Shown here piece after piece: positions 9,028 through 17,356 of a DNA stretch of 62,659 nt. Source of the stretch: Lacticaseibacillus songhuajiangensis (GTDB taxonomy: Bacteria > Bacillota > Bacilli > Lactobacillales > Lactobacillaceae); NCBI RefSeq assembly GCF_003946025.1, contig NZ_RHNR01000008.1:1-62659 (forward strand). Reading direction: 5' to 3'. The notes under the pieces were generated by a model. It worked only from the letters and a program-made list of their open reading frames with translations, did not search any database and was not told where the DNA came from. The translations under genes were made by a program, and so were the position numbers. Position 1 is the stretch's first letter; each line of letters begins with the position of its first letter.

Positions 9028-10206
9028 CTAGTTTTGTGTGCCACCGCCAAATGAATCAAATACGGTCAGCATGCCTGGCTCAGTCGGCCGGGTATAGTCG
9101 TGGGTCATCTGCACATTCTTGTGACCTAGCCAGTGCATGATCTCACTTTGCGGTGCTGACTTCATTGTTGCTTCCGTGGCGAAGTAGTGCCTAAACATGT
9201 GTGGACGGAGAGCCAAGCCGGTTGCAGTGTTGACGTCCTTTAATTTGTTGTCCAGGTAAGTATAGCAAGCACCGGCGCCAGTACGGGACACCCACAGCCA
9301 GGGCTTGCTAATTTTTCCGTCAGGTTTTATGCCATTCATCATGCGGATGTTGTCTGCATACTTAATCGCAAAGTGTAGGTTGTCCACAATGTCACCATCA
9401 ACCCAGATAGTACGATATGATGGCTCGTTTTTTAATGGGCCACCATTCGGGTAGTCGGCATTACGCTGCAGGTCAATTTTGAGAGCTGCCAGTTCGCGGC
9501 CGCCCTTAGCTGTTTTAAAAGTGATGGAGGTGGTGCGTAGCCCCATCAACTCACCACGGCGTAGGCCAAGTCCAAGTACCATAAAAAGAGTAAGGTCATA
9601 CCGCGTCAGCATTCTTTCTGCGGTGTCCATCCACAGGCTGTATTGCTCAGGCGAGATATCAACAGGTTTTGGATCTGTGCCGTGTATGTCCATATCGCGA
9701 AGACGGTTCTTGTCGATAACGTCTTCGTTGACGGCGGCATTTAGCGTGGTCATCATCAGGCGGTGAATTGTACGATTAAAGGACGCCGCGTGTCCTTCGT
9801 CGGCCAGCTTATCCAGAAACGCCTGCCACTGATTGCGTTTGATGTCGGCCATGCGCTTTGTGCCAAAAGCAGGGCGAATGTGGTTGTCAAAATTGCGCTT
9901 ATTAGTGTCGTAGGTGGAGTCTCGCCAGCGGTGATATTTAAGCTTGCGGGCTGACATCTTGTCGAAGTAATCGCCAAGCCTAATCTTGCTGCCAGTCAAC
10001 GCAGTAATGCTCCCGTTTACTAAATCGTCCTCAAACCTTTTTAGTACAGACTCTGCGTCACGCCAACTAACGAAGCCAGAACGGCTAAATTCTTCGTATG
10101 TTCCGGAGGCGTTGGTAAAGCTACGACGGACGCCGTAGCGCTTGCCTTTTTTGGTTTCGTATAAAAAAACGTTCGGGTGCTTATCCACGGGTGACCACTT
10201 TCGCAT
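9028..10206 (-). CDS. int: Phage site-specific tyrosine integrase
   Basis: A 392-residue tyrosine recombinase that catalyses attP x attB recombination. The N-terminal 60 residues look like an arm-binding domain, residues about 70-170 a SAM-like core-binding domain, and the rest the catalytic domain: Arg in LGLRRGEL, HMFRHYFAT with the His-x-x-Arg pair, LGHKNVQMTH, and the nucleophile Tyr in HDYTRPT. It is transcribed toward attL, the usual position beside the att site. A palindrome CAACAAATTGTTG lies 26-38 bases upstream of its start. Confidence 0.96.
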   Translation of the reverse strand: MRKWSPVDKHPNVFLYETKKGKRYGVRRSFTNASGTYEEFSRSGFVSWRDAESVLKRFEDDLVNGSITALTGSKIRLGDYFDKMSARKLKYHRWRDSTYDTNKRNFDNHIRPAFGTKRMADIKRNQWQAFLDKLADEGHAASFNRTIHRLMMTTLNAAVNEDVIDKNRLRDMDIHGTDPKPVDISPEQYSLWMDTAERMLTRYDLTLFMVLGLGLRRGELMGLRTTSITFKTAKGGRELAALKIDLQRNADYPNGGPLKNEPSYRTIWVDGDIVDNLHFAIKYADNIRMMNGIKPDGKISKPWLWVSRTGAGACYTYLDNKLKDVNTATGLALRPHMFRHYFATEATMKSAPQSEIMHWLGHKNVQMTHDYTRPTEPGMLTVFDSFGGGTQN

Positions 10207-10279
10207 GGCATCAAGTCCTTTCTGATTTTGTCAACAAATTGTTGGGAAATTTACAAACTGACGTTCGGAGCAACCGTTA

Positions 10280-10301
10280 AATAAAAGCCCCAAAAGGGGC
10301 C
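10280..10301 (-). terminator. Terminator of the minus-strand lysogeny operon
   Basis: On the minus strand GCCCC-TTTT-GGGGC is followed by TTTTATTT. It lies just after the stop of the small membrane protein gene, separating ci-immA-nuclease transcription from int. Confidence 0.75.
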
Positions 10302-10310
10302 GCGATACTA

Positions 10311-10514
10311 TTACTTCCAGTAGCCAATACGTGCCCAAACGATGGACGCGATAAAAATGATGATGCCGAGTAGCAAACTGTTGAAAAATACTAGTGCGCC
10401 TACACCAGCCACCAATCCCAGCAGTACAATCCAGCCCGCATGTCCTTCCCGTGCCTTTTGCTTACGTACTCCGTCAGCTACTTGAGAAGCTATATCTGAA
10501 TCTTTTTTACTCAT
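10311..10514 (-). CDS. Small membrane protein in lysogeny module
   Basis: A 67-residue protein with a charged N-terminus (residues 1-25) and two hydrophobic segments (about 28-44 and 46-62) separated by a short turn. No family is recognised. It is the last gene of the minus-strand repressor operon, a place often used for superinfection-exclusion membrane proteins, but nothing in the sequence proves that role. Confidence 0.7.
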   Translation of the reverse strand: MSKKDSDIASQVADGVRKQKAREGHAGWIVLLGLVAGVGALVFFNSLLLGIIIFIASIVWARIGYWK

Positions 10515-10535
10515 TTTGTTGTCCTCCGTGGCGAG

Positions 10536-11594
10536 TTACTCAATAAAAGGCATTACTGCGTTGATAATATCTTGTGAGTGGTCAACCAAATCGATTGGTG
10601 AAACAAATTCGATTTTTGAATGGTTGTCATCGTTCAGTTCAATCCAGTTTTTTGAATTTGTGAAGTAGACACGGAAAAGCCACTTACGAATATTGTCATC
10701 CAGCAAAATATTGAAGTAGGACTTGTTATCACGGTAGAAAATACGAGTAATATCTACCGTTTTGGACAAGATAACTTTTGCTGTGGTATATGTTTCGAGT
10801 TCGGCCGGCGTTGTGATTATTCCGTCATCTGGATCGTCCTCAACGTCTTCGTCGTCTTCAACTTTGGATGAGACAGATGAATTGAGAGCGTGCGAAAGCT
10901 TGTCATTCACAGATTCCGAAATGAGCTGGTTGAAGCCCTTTACAAAAATTGGACGGAACTTTTCAATAACCTTCTTCGTTTTCATACCGTCGAAAAAGTC
11001 ATCAAGAGCAAGTCGAATAAGATCGTCACTTGGATTGACCATTTCCTTGTTTAGATACTCTTTGACGAGACCCACATATTTCAGGTTGGACGCAGTACTT
11101 GAAATTTTGTCCACATCAAAGTTGTCTTTAGTGAAGCGGAATAGTTCGGTGATTTGCGCATCTCTTAAGCTGCTCAAGTCAATGGTGAGGAACGGAGTCG
11201 AGTCCATTTTGTTTTGCTCATCCAGGTCGGTGAAGAATTTGTAGATGCGACCATTAGTAAGAATGCCGAAGCGTGCTTCAGTTGTTCCGAAGTATCGGAA
11301 CAACTGCGAATCATGTTTCTTCAAATCTTCGCTTATTTCTTTGCATTCAACCAAGATACTGAGTTTGTCATTAAGTACAATACCGTAATCTACTTTTTCA
11401 CCTTTTTTGATGCCGACGTCCGCGGTGTATTCAGGAACAAATTCAAGCGGATTAAAGATGTCAAAACCGAGCGCTTGGAAAAACGGCATGATGAGCGCAT
11501 TTTTGGTTGCTTCCTCGGTTGTGAGATTTGGTGCTAACTGGTCTATGCGTTTGCCAAGCGCCTGCATTTTGCTGGCAAAATCTGCTTTATCCAT
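10536..11594 (-). CDS. PD-(D/E)XK protein, HsdR N-terminal-like
   Basis: A 352-residue protein whose N-terminal third resembles the N-terminal nuclease domain of type I restriction R subunits. It has LIMPFFQALGFD, then VDYGI followed by ILVECKE, the D...ExK nuclease signature around residues 68-85. A middle acidic stretch (DDEDVEDDPDD) separates a C-terminal domain. No methylase, specificity subunit or helicase is nearby, so it is not a full restriction system. AT-richness higher than the neighbours and its position between the repressor operon and int mark it as an accessory cargo gene, perhaps in phage exclusion. Confidence 0.75.
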   Translation of the reverse strand: MDKADFASKMQALGKRIDQLAPNLTTEEATKNALIMPFFQALGFDIFNPLEFVPEYTADVGIKKGEKVDYGIVLNDKLSILVECKEISEDLKKHDSQLFRYFGTTEARFGILTNGRIYKFFTDLDEQNKMDSTPFLTIDLSSLRDAQITELFRFTKDNFDVDKISSTASNLKYVGLVKEYLNKEMVNPSDDLIRLALDDFFDGMKTKKVIEKFRPIFVKGFNQLISESVNDKLSHALNSSVSSKVEDDEDVEDDPDDGIITTPAELETYTTAKVILSKTVDITRIFYRDNKSYFNILLDDNIRKWLFRVYFTNSKNWIELNDDNHSKIEFVSPIDLVDHSQDIINAVMPFIE

Positions 11595-11615
11595 AATATT
11601 TCCCCCAAGTAGTTT

Positions 11616-12047
11616 TTATAATCCATATTGCATGTGAATATCTTCCAACGTTTCTGGCAATCGCCCATATTCCTCAACATAGTATTGAGTAAGCAACTGT
11701 GCCGCAAAGCGTTCTGCCTCGCGCTCCGATTTATCATAGCCGTGGTCAGACAGACGGTAGAAATTAGCTACACCGTCATGCAGCAGTGCGTGGCCAAGCT
11801 CATGCGCCAGCACTCTAGTGTTGATTGGCTCGTGTCTAATTTCTGCCGCCATGTGAATGATTGGCATCCCAAATGGCATGTAGCTCGTGCGGCCCAGCTT
11901 GTCGCCGTGCAATTCGTCCGTCCAATCAATGTCCATGCCTAGGTCTTCGATGATTTGCCAAGGGTTCGATGTGCCGTGCAGTTTGGACATGTACATGGCC
12001 ATGTGCTCCGGCTTGATTGGGACTTCCGGCATTGATTCTTCTTCCAT
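11616..12047 (-). CDS. immA: ImmA/IrrE-family metallopeptidase (anti-repressor)
   Basis: A 143-residue zinc peptidase with the HExxH motif in LAHELGHALLH. ImmA-type proteins cleave a partner CI/ImmR repressor on induction. The start codon overlaps the stop of the adjoining repressor gene, so the pair is translationally coupled. The repressor itself lacks a self-cleaving LexA-like domain, which fits this mode of induction. Confidence 0.9.
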   Translation of the reverse strand: MEEESMPEVPIKPEHMAMYMSKLHGTSNPWQIIEDLGMDIDWTDELHGDKLGRTSYMPFGMPIIHMAAEIRHEPINTRVLAHELGHALLHDGVANFYRLSDHGYDKSEREAERFAAQLLTQYYVEEYGRLPETLEDIHMQYGL

Positions 12048-12463
12048 TACTTGTCATCACCATCTTTTCGCATGTAACGTGCATTAGGCAATGGCATCCG
12101 CTCAAGTTTGAGACGATCCCAAAAAATCTGTGTGACGCTCATCTTGAGCTTTTCTTTTTCTTCTTTAGTAAGTTCGGCACCACCAAATGACAAGCCAACA
12201 TTCGCGTCGGGATCATTAAGCCACTCTTTAAGGTCGGTGACCTGCTTTTCAGTAGCCCATTCTGGCGTCCGGTTAATTCCCAGCAAGTAATCGACCGTCA
12301 CACCATAGAGTTTAGCGATGTTCATCTTTGTAGCATCGTCAGGCTCACGCTTTCCTTGCTCATACGATGCGTAAGTAGTTGGTGCAATGCCAAGCTGGCG
12401 GGCAGCATCGGCCTGAGTGAGGCCTCGCTTGTCCCGAAGCTCTCTTAGTTTTTTATATTCCAT
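12047..12463 (-). CDS. CI-like phage repressor (ImmR type, XRE family)
   Basis: A 138-residue repressor. Residues 1-60 are a Cro/C1-type helix-turn-helix (LTQADAARQLGIAPTTYASYEQGK). Residues 65-138 carry the ELTKEEKEKLKM segment typical of ImmR-like repressors, with no peptidase domain. It lies opposite the Cro gene across an operator-rich 147-base gap, and a degenerate operator covers its own ribosome site. Its recognition helix is nearly the same as that of the Cro protein. Confidence 0.9.
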   Translation of the reverse strand: MEYKKLRELRDKRGLTQADAARQLGIAPTTYASYEQGKREPDDATKMNIAKLYGVTVDYLLGINRTPEWATEKQVTDLKEWLNDPDANVGLSFGGAELTKEEKEKLKMSVTQIFWDRLKLERMPLPNARYMRKDGDDK

Positions 12464-12610
12464 TGATTACACCTCACGAGTAGGATACTACACAAATTGC
12501 GTAGTTGGTAAAAAATACGCGAATTGAGTAATTAAGTGTTGCATTACGCGAAATGAGTAGTATAGTAATACTCGTAGGAACGCGAAACGCGTAGAAGGGA
12601 GGACAACAAT
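12464..12610. promoter_or_regulatory. CI/Cro operator-promoter region
   Basis: Four 15-base sites follow the pattern TACGCGAAWTGMGTA: 12489-12503, 12516-12530, 12545-12559 and 12579-12593. A weaker one is at 12468-12482. The rightward promoter is -35 TTGCAT (12539-12544), 16-base spacer, -10 TATAGT (12561-12566); one operator fills its spacer. The leftward promoter for ci must lie around 12490-12530 but no clean boxes are seen. Confidence 0.8.
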
Positions 12611-12838
12611 TTGCGAAAGTGGTTAAAAGGCATTCGACATGATAAGGGAATGACCCAGGAGGAATTTGCAAAAACTCTGGGGATCCCTGTTACCACTTAT
12701 GCCGGATACGAGCAGGGCAACCGAACCCCGAGCGTACGACAGGCGGCTCGTCTCGCTGATGAATTGAATATTAGTTGGACGATTTTTTTTGAAACCGAGG
12801 TACGCGATACGCGTACAGATGAGGAGGTGACATCATGA
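12611..12838 (+). CDS. Cro-like regulator
   Basis: A 75-residue XRE-type helix-turn-helix protein starting at TTG after GGGAGG. The DNA-reading segment PVTTYAGYEQGNRTP differs little from the CI segment APTTYASYEQGKREP, so both should read the same operators. Near its 3' end the gene itself contains a further perfect-arm operator, TACGCGATACGCGTA at 12801-12815. It is the first gene of the early lytic transcript. Confidence 0.88.
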   Translation: MRKWLKGIRHDKGMTQEEFAKTLGIPVTTYAGYEQGNRTPSVRQAARLADELNISWTIFFETEVRDTRTDEEVTS

Positions 12839-13002
12839 TGAAGCAGACACGGACACAGATGTTGAATTTCCTGGCCGTTGCACGTCCAGACGTCAACCGG
12901 GACTTTTGGGAGACGTTCGACGATGCCAACCTTGCCCTGCAGGTGAAGCTGGTACGTCGCCAGATTGAGCAGCAGACTGCTGACCAGGTGGCCATGATGT
13001 AA
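12835..13002 (+). CDS. Small early protein, 55 residues
   Basis: The reading frame opens at tandem ATGs (12835/12838) overlapping the cro stop, 7 bases after GGAGGTG. The product is hydrophilic, begins MMKQTRTQML and is rich in Gln, Arg and Val at its C-terminus (VRRQIEQQ). No family is recognised. The overlap and strong ribosome site support translation. Confidence 0.65.
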   Translation: MMKQTRTQMLNFLAVARPDVNRDFWETFDDANLALQVKLVRRQIEQQTADQVAMM

Positions 13003-13065
13003 TTATGCCGCTAAACGCCGTCAACATGCGACGTGCAACGATTCCATTTGAAGGGAGGTGAAGAC

Positions 13066-13539
13066 ATGGCAGTTAACGTTATCGCTGAATTTGAGGCAGC
13101 GCGTGAACGCACAGGCTGGACATACTCACTACTGGCCCAGGCGATTCACATTAGTAAGAGTTCCATCACGCATTGGATCCATCGTGACAACAAAATACCA
13201 GACGACAAGCTCAAGCTGGTTGCTGACATTCTGGACGACTATGAATTCCGTACTGCTTGTGCAGAGTACACATACGGGGTGCGGGTACACAGTGAGGCAC
13301 ACGTGCAAGACACACCACAGGCTAGGTATTTCAGCCAAGCCAAGGAAGAAGACGACCGCAAGCGTTTAGACGGTGAGTTTACTATTTTGCTCGGTAAGCC
13401 AAAGCACGAGCGTACGGAGGACGACCGGCGCCGGGTGCTTGCGTACCTCAAGGAGCTGGACGAGGAAATAGAAGAAAAGGGCAACTACAAGGCGGCCATC
13501 ATGACCGACTGGGGACTGACCTTGAAGGAGGTGAGCTAA
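13066..13539 (+). CDS. Helix-turn-helix phage regulator
   Basis: A 157-residue protein; the start ATG at 13066 follows GGGAGGTG. Residues 1-60 hold a likely helix-turn-helix (TYSLLAQAIHISKSSITHWI). The C-terminal half is charged and helical. It may be a second early regulator. It ends immediately before the next gene. Confidence 0.7.
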   Translation: MAVNVIAEFEAARERTGWTYSLLAQAIHISKSSITHWIHRDNKIPDDKLKLVADILDDYEFRTACAEYTYGVRVHSEAHVQDTPQARYFSQAKEEDDRKRLDGEFTILLGKPKHERTEDDRRRVLAYLKELDEEIEEKGNYKAAIMTDWGLTLKEVS

Positions 13540-13851
13540 ATGCAGATGACACTGGAACCGGAAACAGAAAACGGCATGGCCAAAGCCATTGCTGCTGAGA
13601 TGACTAAGCAGGCGATGCCGGTGCTACGCGAGATGATTCGCCAAGCTGTCGCAGACCAGATGCCAACGCCGCCAGCGATGAATCGCGGAGAACTGGCCAA
13701 GCGACTGCGTACCAGCAACAGCACGCGCGGCATGGCCAAGGCAGACCTTGACCGACTGGCTGACGAAGTTTTGCCCAGTTACCACATCGGCAGCGAACGG
13801 CGCTGGGACCGACGAGCGGTTGACAAGTTTCTTGAGAATTATTCCGAATAG
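13540..13851 (+). CDS. Small DNA-binding-like early protein
   Basis: A 103-residue protein. Residues 47-100 read like a MerR/excisionase-type winged helix (NRGELAKRLRTSNSTRGMAKADLDRL ... HIGSERRWDRRAVDKFLE, written here in parts). It could be an excisionase or an antirepressor-type regulator; neither is proven. It starts right after the previous stop. Confidence 0.65.
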   Translation: MQMTLEPETENGMAKAIAAEMTKQAMPVLREMIRQAVADQMPTPPAMNRGELAKRLRTSNSTRGMAKADLDRLADEVLPSYHIGSERRWDRRAVDKFLENYSE

Positions 13852-13861
13852 GAGACACGAG

Positions 13862-14008
13862 ATGAAGACATTTTGGATTGTGTACCTTGCGCTAGCGATT
13901 CCGCTAGGCATTTATGTATGGCACCACGTCAAGTACCACGCCGGTGCATGGCTGACAAAGAAACTTGGACTGGACGAAAAAGACATTGAATGGAGTGAAT
14001 GGAAATGA
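13862..14008 (+). CDS. Single-pass membrane peptide, 48 residues
   Basis: ATG at 13862 follows an AGGAGA ribosome site. The product has one hydrophobic helix (residues about 3-19, FWIVYLALAIPLGIYVW) and a charged tail. Its stop overlaps the next start. Function unknown. Confidence 0.65.
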   Translation: MKTFWIVYLALAIPLGIYVWHHVKYHAGAWLTKKLGLDEKDIEWSEWK

Positions 14009-14346
14009 TGACGATATTTCGCCTAAATAAAAAAGCTCACCAAGGAGTGGAGTCCTTCGTGAGCATACCGAAACGTGGTTCGATTCGGGATTTTGATAAA
14101 ATCTCTACCCCCAAATCATACCGCACACCAGACGGGTATTCAATCATTCTAGACGGACGTGACGCGCTTATGACTTCGTTGGCGGCCGCGGACATGATGG
14201 ATAATCTGGCAGCTATTATCAATTTGCCAGATTCCGAACTGCGAGAAGCGATCGAACGACTCAACCGCAAGTACAGCTGGGCATTTGACCACACAGACAA
14301 GCTCGAAATTGGAGCTGGTTACCCGGAGGTGGAATGGGATGACTGA
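14005..14346 (+). CDS. Hypothetical early phage protein
   Basis: 113 residues from the ATG at 14005; another ATG at 13999 is possible. GGAG lies about 9 bases upstream. The protein is soluble and mixed in charge with no recognised family. It overlaps both neighbours, so it belongs to the early operon. Confidence 0.6.
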   Translation: MMTIFRLNKKAHQGVESFVSIPKRGSIRDFDKISTPKSYRTPDGYSIILDGRDALMTSLAAADMMDNLAAIINLPDSELREAIERLNRKYSWAFDHTDKLEIGAGYPEVEWDD

Positions 14347-15199
14347 TGACACGGAAATTTTAGAAGCAGCATTACCAGCACTGTACCCGGAGCAGCTTGA
14401 AGACATTCAAACCGCGTTCGACCCGGGCACAATCAACCTTGAGAACGCGGACGACCTACAGGAGCTTGCCACCAAGTTCGCAGCACGTTATTCCGGCCTA
14501 GTGGTCACCGAGACCACAGAAAAGAGTTCAAGGGCGACATCTAAGGAGCTAAACGGCGTCATTAAGTCACTGGACGCTAAACGCAAAGAGATGAAGGCTC
14601 TGTACCAGCAACCGCTGACCAAGTTTGAAGCGCAGGTTAAAAGCATCACCGAGCCGCTCACCGAGGCACGTAGCGGCATCAAAGACGGTCTCGAAAAGCT
14701 GGCAGCCAAACGGTTAGCCGAGCGTCAGCAAATGATTCAGACGCTGGTGCAGGCTGCTGCTGAACGTCACGGCCTCGATGCTGGTGAAATCACGATTGAC
14801 CCACGCTGGTCTAACGTAAGTTTTGGCGAAATGAAGCGCATGCGTGCGATTGAGCAAGCTGCCGCCGATGCCGAGCAAGGCAAGCGATTCCACGAGGAGC
14901 AGAATCAGAAAGTAATCGCATTTGCTGAAAAGCTACACCTTGAAGCAAGCGGGTGGCTACACACCTTAGACTTGTACGGCTACGACACTGATCGCGTTTT
15001 TAATGAGATGCAGCAAGCAGCGGAAGAAAAAGAGCAGCAGGCACGCGCCGCACTCGTAGACAAAGACACCGGCGAAATAGTCAATGTCACACGCACACTG
15101 ACACTCACCGGCACCCCAGATGACGTTGAACAGGCCATTCAGGCAGCTAAGGCAGTGCTAAGCGGCTACTTCGTCACGGTAAAGGAGGAAGCACGATGA
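14339..15199 (+). CDS. DUF1351 phage protein
   Basis: A 286-residue, largely alpha-helical protein of the DUF1351 type found next to recombination genes in phages of Firmicutes. The core around KELNGVIKSLDAKRKEMK and LTEARSGIKDGLEKLAAK is typical. The start at 14339 is chosen because GGAGGTGG lies 8 bases upstream and it overlaps the previous stop by a few bases. It overlaps erf by 4 bases, suggesting work in the same single-strand annealing process. Confidence 0.82.
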   Translation: MTDDTEILEAALPALYPEQLEDIQTAFDPGTINLENADDLQELATKFAARYSGLVVTETTEKSSRATSKELNGVIKSLDAKRKEMKALYQQPLTKFEAQVKSITEPLTEARSGIKDGLEKLAAKRLAERQQMIQTLVQAAAERHGLDAGEITIDPRWSNVSFGEMKRMRAIEQAAADAEQGKRFHEEQNQKVIAFAEKLHLEASGWLHTLDLYGYDTDRVFNEMQQAAEEKEQQARAALVDKDTGEIVNVTRTLTLTGTPDDVEQAIQAAKAVLSGYFVTVKEEAR

Positions 15200-15906
15200 A
15201 ATTCAGTGAAAACCCAGCAAAACTATTCGAGGCGTTCACCAAGGTACGTGAGGCCATTGAGCAACCGGCCAAGGCGGGTAAGGCTAATTATGGGACGTTC
15301 GTCACGCTTGACGACATGGAACGGGCAATCACCAATGCCGAGAAAGGCAGCGGTGTTGCCCACCTGCAAGAAGTTACCAGCGATGACCGGCTAGTAAAGG
15401 TGACAACCTACATCATTCACAGTTCGGGGGCGTACATGCAGTTTGACCCATTCGCGGTGCCTGCTGCTAAGACGGATGCACAAGCCTTTGGCAGCGCCGA
15501 AACCTATGCGCGCCGCTACTCACTGGCAGCAGCATACGGCATTGTCAGTGAGGAAGACGACGACGGTAACAGCGCCACGGCGGGAATGGGTAACCGCAGC
15601 GCTAACCAACGCACCACAGCACCGAGTAACCGTCAGAATCGCAGTCAGCGGCCGCGGAACCAACAGTACGCACAACCAGCACCCGCCGCCCAGCCTGCAC
15701 CTGCTGGCCCAAGTCCACGCGACCGTGTAGTGCAGTCGGTCAAGGCCGCAGCAGATCGCACCGGTGACCAAATGGCGACAGTCGCACAGCTAGTCTTCGC
15801 CAAGACGGGTAAGACTTACTCGCCTGCAATCTTAGATCAGCTCACGCAGGACGATGCTACAGCAATCGTTGCCGAGGCAAATAAGTTGCAGGCGGTGGCA
15901 CAGTAA
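15196..15906 (+). CDS. erf: ERF-family single-strand annealing protein
   Basis: A 236-residue recombinase. Residues 1-120 form the ERF domain (YGTFVTLDDMERAI, then GSAETYARRYSLAAAYGI, the family hallmark). A Gln/Pro/Ala-rich linker (about 130-175) leads to a short C-terminal helix-rich segment. It anneals complementary single strands in phage recombination and is flanked by DUF1351, a replication protein, RusA and SSB. Confidence 0.93.
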   Translation: MKFSENPAKLFEAFTKVREAIEQPAKAGKANYGTFVTLDDMERAITNAEKGSGVAHLQEVTSDDRLVKVTTYIIHSSGAYMQFDPFAVPAAKTDAQAFGSAETYARRYSLAAAYGIVSEEDDDGNSATAGMGNRSANQRTTAPSNRQNRSQRPRNQQYAQPAPAAQPAPAGPSPRDRVVQSVKAAADRTGDQMATVAQLVFAKTGKTYSPAILDQLTQDDATAIVAEANKLQAVAQ

Positions 15907-15924
15907 TGAGAGGGGGCTTAACCG

Positions 15925-16941
15925 ATGGCTAGGCCTACCAAAGAGGGACTAGACTACTTTCCATTTGACGTGGATTTCGACACCAACGAGAAAACGGAAG
16001 CCATTATGGGAGAGTTCGGAGCGAAAGGAACGTTGATATTCATATATCTGCTGTCGGCGATATACCGAAAAGGGTATTTCTTACAGTGGACAGAGCTTGC
16101 TAAAAACCAGCTTGCAAATCGCGTTGATGGCGCGACCGGAGAGCTAGTCCAGCAAGTGGTAGACCGCTTGGTTGCCTATGGAACCTTTGACAAGGGACTG
16201 TTCAACTCGGCTGAGGTTCTATCGTCTCAACGTATCCAACAGACGTATCTGGACGCCACAAAGAGGCGAAAATCACAGAAACCCACACTGTACTGGATAA
16301 ATGTAGACAATAACCCCACTTCAACGGGAGTTAATGTATACATTAATGCACAAAGTAAAGTAAAGGAAAGTAAAGTAAATAAAAATAAAGATAGTCAGAC
16401 AGACGCGCACGGTGTATCTCGCCAGCAGTCTATTCAGGCATGGGAAAATCTCTGGGGCTTCCCTAACGCGGTTGCCTTGCAAGACTTAACGGAGTGGTGC
16501 ACTGAGTTTGGTGATGACCTTGTTACCTACGTCATCAGCTATGCCGCACGTCGCAACGTGCAAGCCAAGGCTGCTAACAACTACCTTGATCGCGTGCTTA
16601 CTGGCTACCGTTCCGCGGGCATCACGACCGTGGAGCAAGCAAAAGCCGAGGCGGAGCAACACCGCCAACGCATGGAGACTGCTGCTAGTCAGCGTAAGGC
16701 CAATCAGCGGCCACACTACGGCAAGCAGCCCGTTGTAGAGGACAAGCCGTCATGGGAGCAGCCAGACCACACTGCGCCAAGCAAGCGGCTAACACCTGCT
16801 GAGCAAGCGGCTCTAGATGCCAAGCTTGCCAGCTTACACAAGCCTAGCGTTCAGCAAGACACTGCACAGCCAGACCAAGCTACCGACATCTTTGCTGGCC
16901 TCGGGCGAGCGGATACTTTCGACGGTATGCACCTTGGTTAA
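15925..16941 (+). CDS. Phage replication initiation protein (DUF4373/DnaD-like)
   Basis: 338 residues. The N-terminal 110 residues match the DUF4373/Lin1244-type domain of phage replisome organisers (DYFPFDVDFDTNEK ... GAKGTLIFIYLLSAIYR). Residues about 165-230 form a DnaD-like domain (AWENLWGFPNAVALQDL ... YAARRNVQAKAANNYLDRVL). The low-complexity lysine-rich link between the two (SKVKESKVNKNK) is encoded by AT-rich repeats that may be the origin. It probably loads the host helicase. Confidence 0.85.
   Translation: MARPTKEGLDYFPFDVDFDTNEKTEAIMGEFGAKGTLIFIYLLSAIYRKGYFLQWTELAKNQLANRVDGATGELVQQVVDRLVAYGTFDKGLFNSAEVLSSQRIQQTYLDATKRRKSQKPTLYWINVDNNPTSTGVNVYINAQSKVKESKVNKNKDSQTDAHGVSRQQSIQAWENLWGFPNAVALQDLTEWCTEFGDDLVTYVISYAARRNVQAKAANNYLDRVLTGYRSAGITTVEQAKAEAEQHRQRMETAASQRKANQRPHYGKQPVVEDKPSWEQPDHTAPSKRLTPAEQAALDAKLASLHKPSVQQDTAQPDQATDIFAGLGRADTFDGMHLG
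16331..16391. other. Candidate phage replication origin
   Basis: Inside the replication gene lies a perfect 16-base palindrome TTAATGTATACATTAA (16331-16346), followed by tandem AAAGTAAA-type repeats (16352-16391) in an otherwise GC-rich region. Many phages carry their origin inside the initiator gene. The AT-rich run would ease melting. There is no direct proof. Confidence 0.45.
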
Positions 16942-17356
16942 CATCGTCGTTTTGGGGGAGCCGGTAGGGCAAGGACGACCCAAGTTTACGACTCATGGCC
17001 GCTTTGTACATGCCTACGACCCGCCCAAATCACGATTGTATAAGGCAAAGGTGGCACGTGCTGCCCGACGAGTGTGCAAAGCACCGTACACAAAGCCGGT
17101 CAAGGTGACATTAGACATCTACCGGCCTATCCAGAAATCAGGAAGTAAAGCCTTGCGTGCCGCCAAAGCCGCGGGCGATGTTTTACCGGTTGTTAAACCT
17201 GATATCGACAATGTTTTTAAAGCCGTCACCGATGCTGTCAAAGGCATTGCGTGGGTTGACGATAACCAAATTTGTGTCGCTGTCATCAGTAAAAGGTACA
17301 GTGACACGCCAAGAATCGAAATGAAAATTGAGGAGATCAAAACAAATGAACACTGA
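16934..17356 (+). CDS. rusA: RusA-family Holliday junction resolvase
   Basis: 140 residues from a TTG at 16934 that overlaps the end of the replication gene. Motifs are VLGEPVGQGRP at the N-terminus and the acidic active site KPDIDNVFKAVTDAVKG ... WVDDNQI. RusA resolves four-way junctions made during phage recombination. Position beside Erf and SSB agrees. Confidence 0.92.
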   Translation: MVNIVVLGEPVGQGRPKFTTHGRFVHAYDPPKSRLYKAKVARAARRVCKAPYTKPVKVTLDIYRPIQKSGSKALRAAKAAGDVLPVVKPDIDNVFKAVTDAVKGIAWVDDNQICVAVISKRYSDTPRIEMKIEEIKTNEH

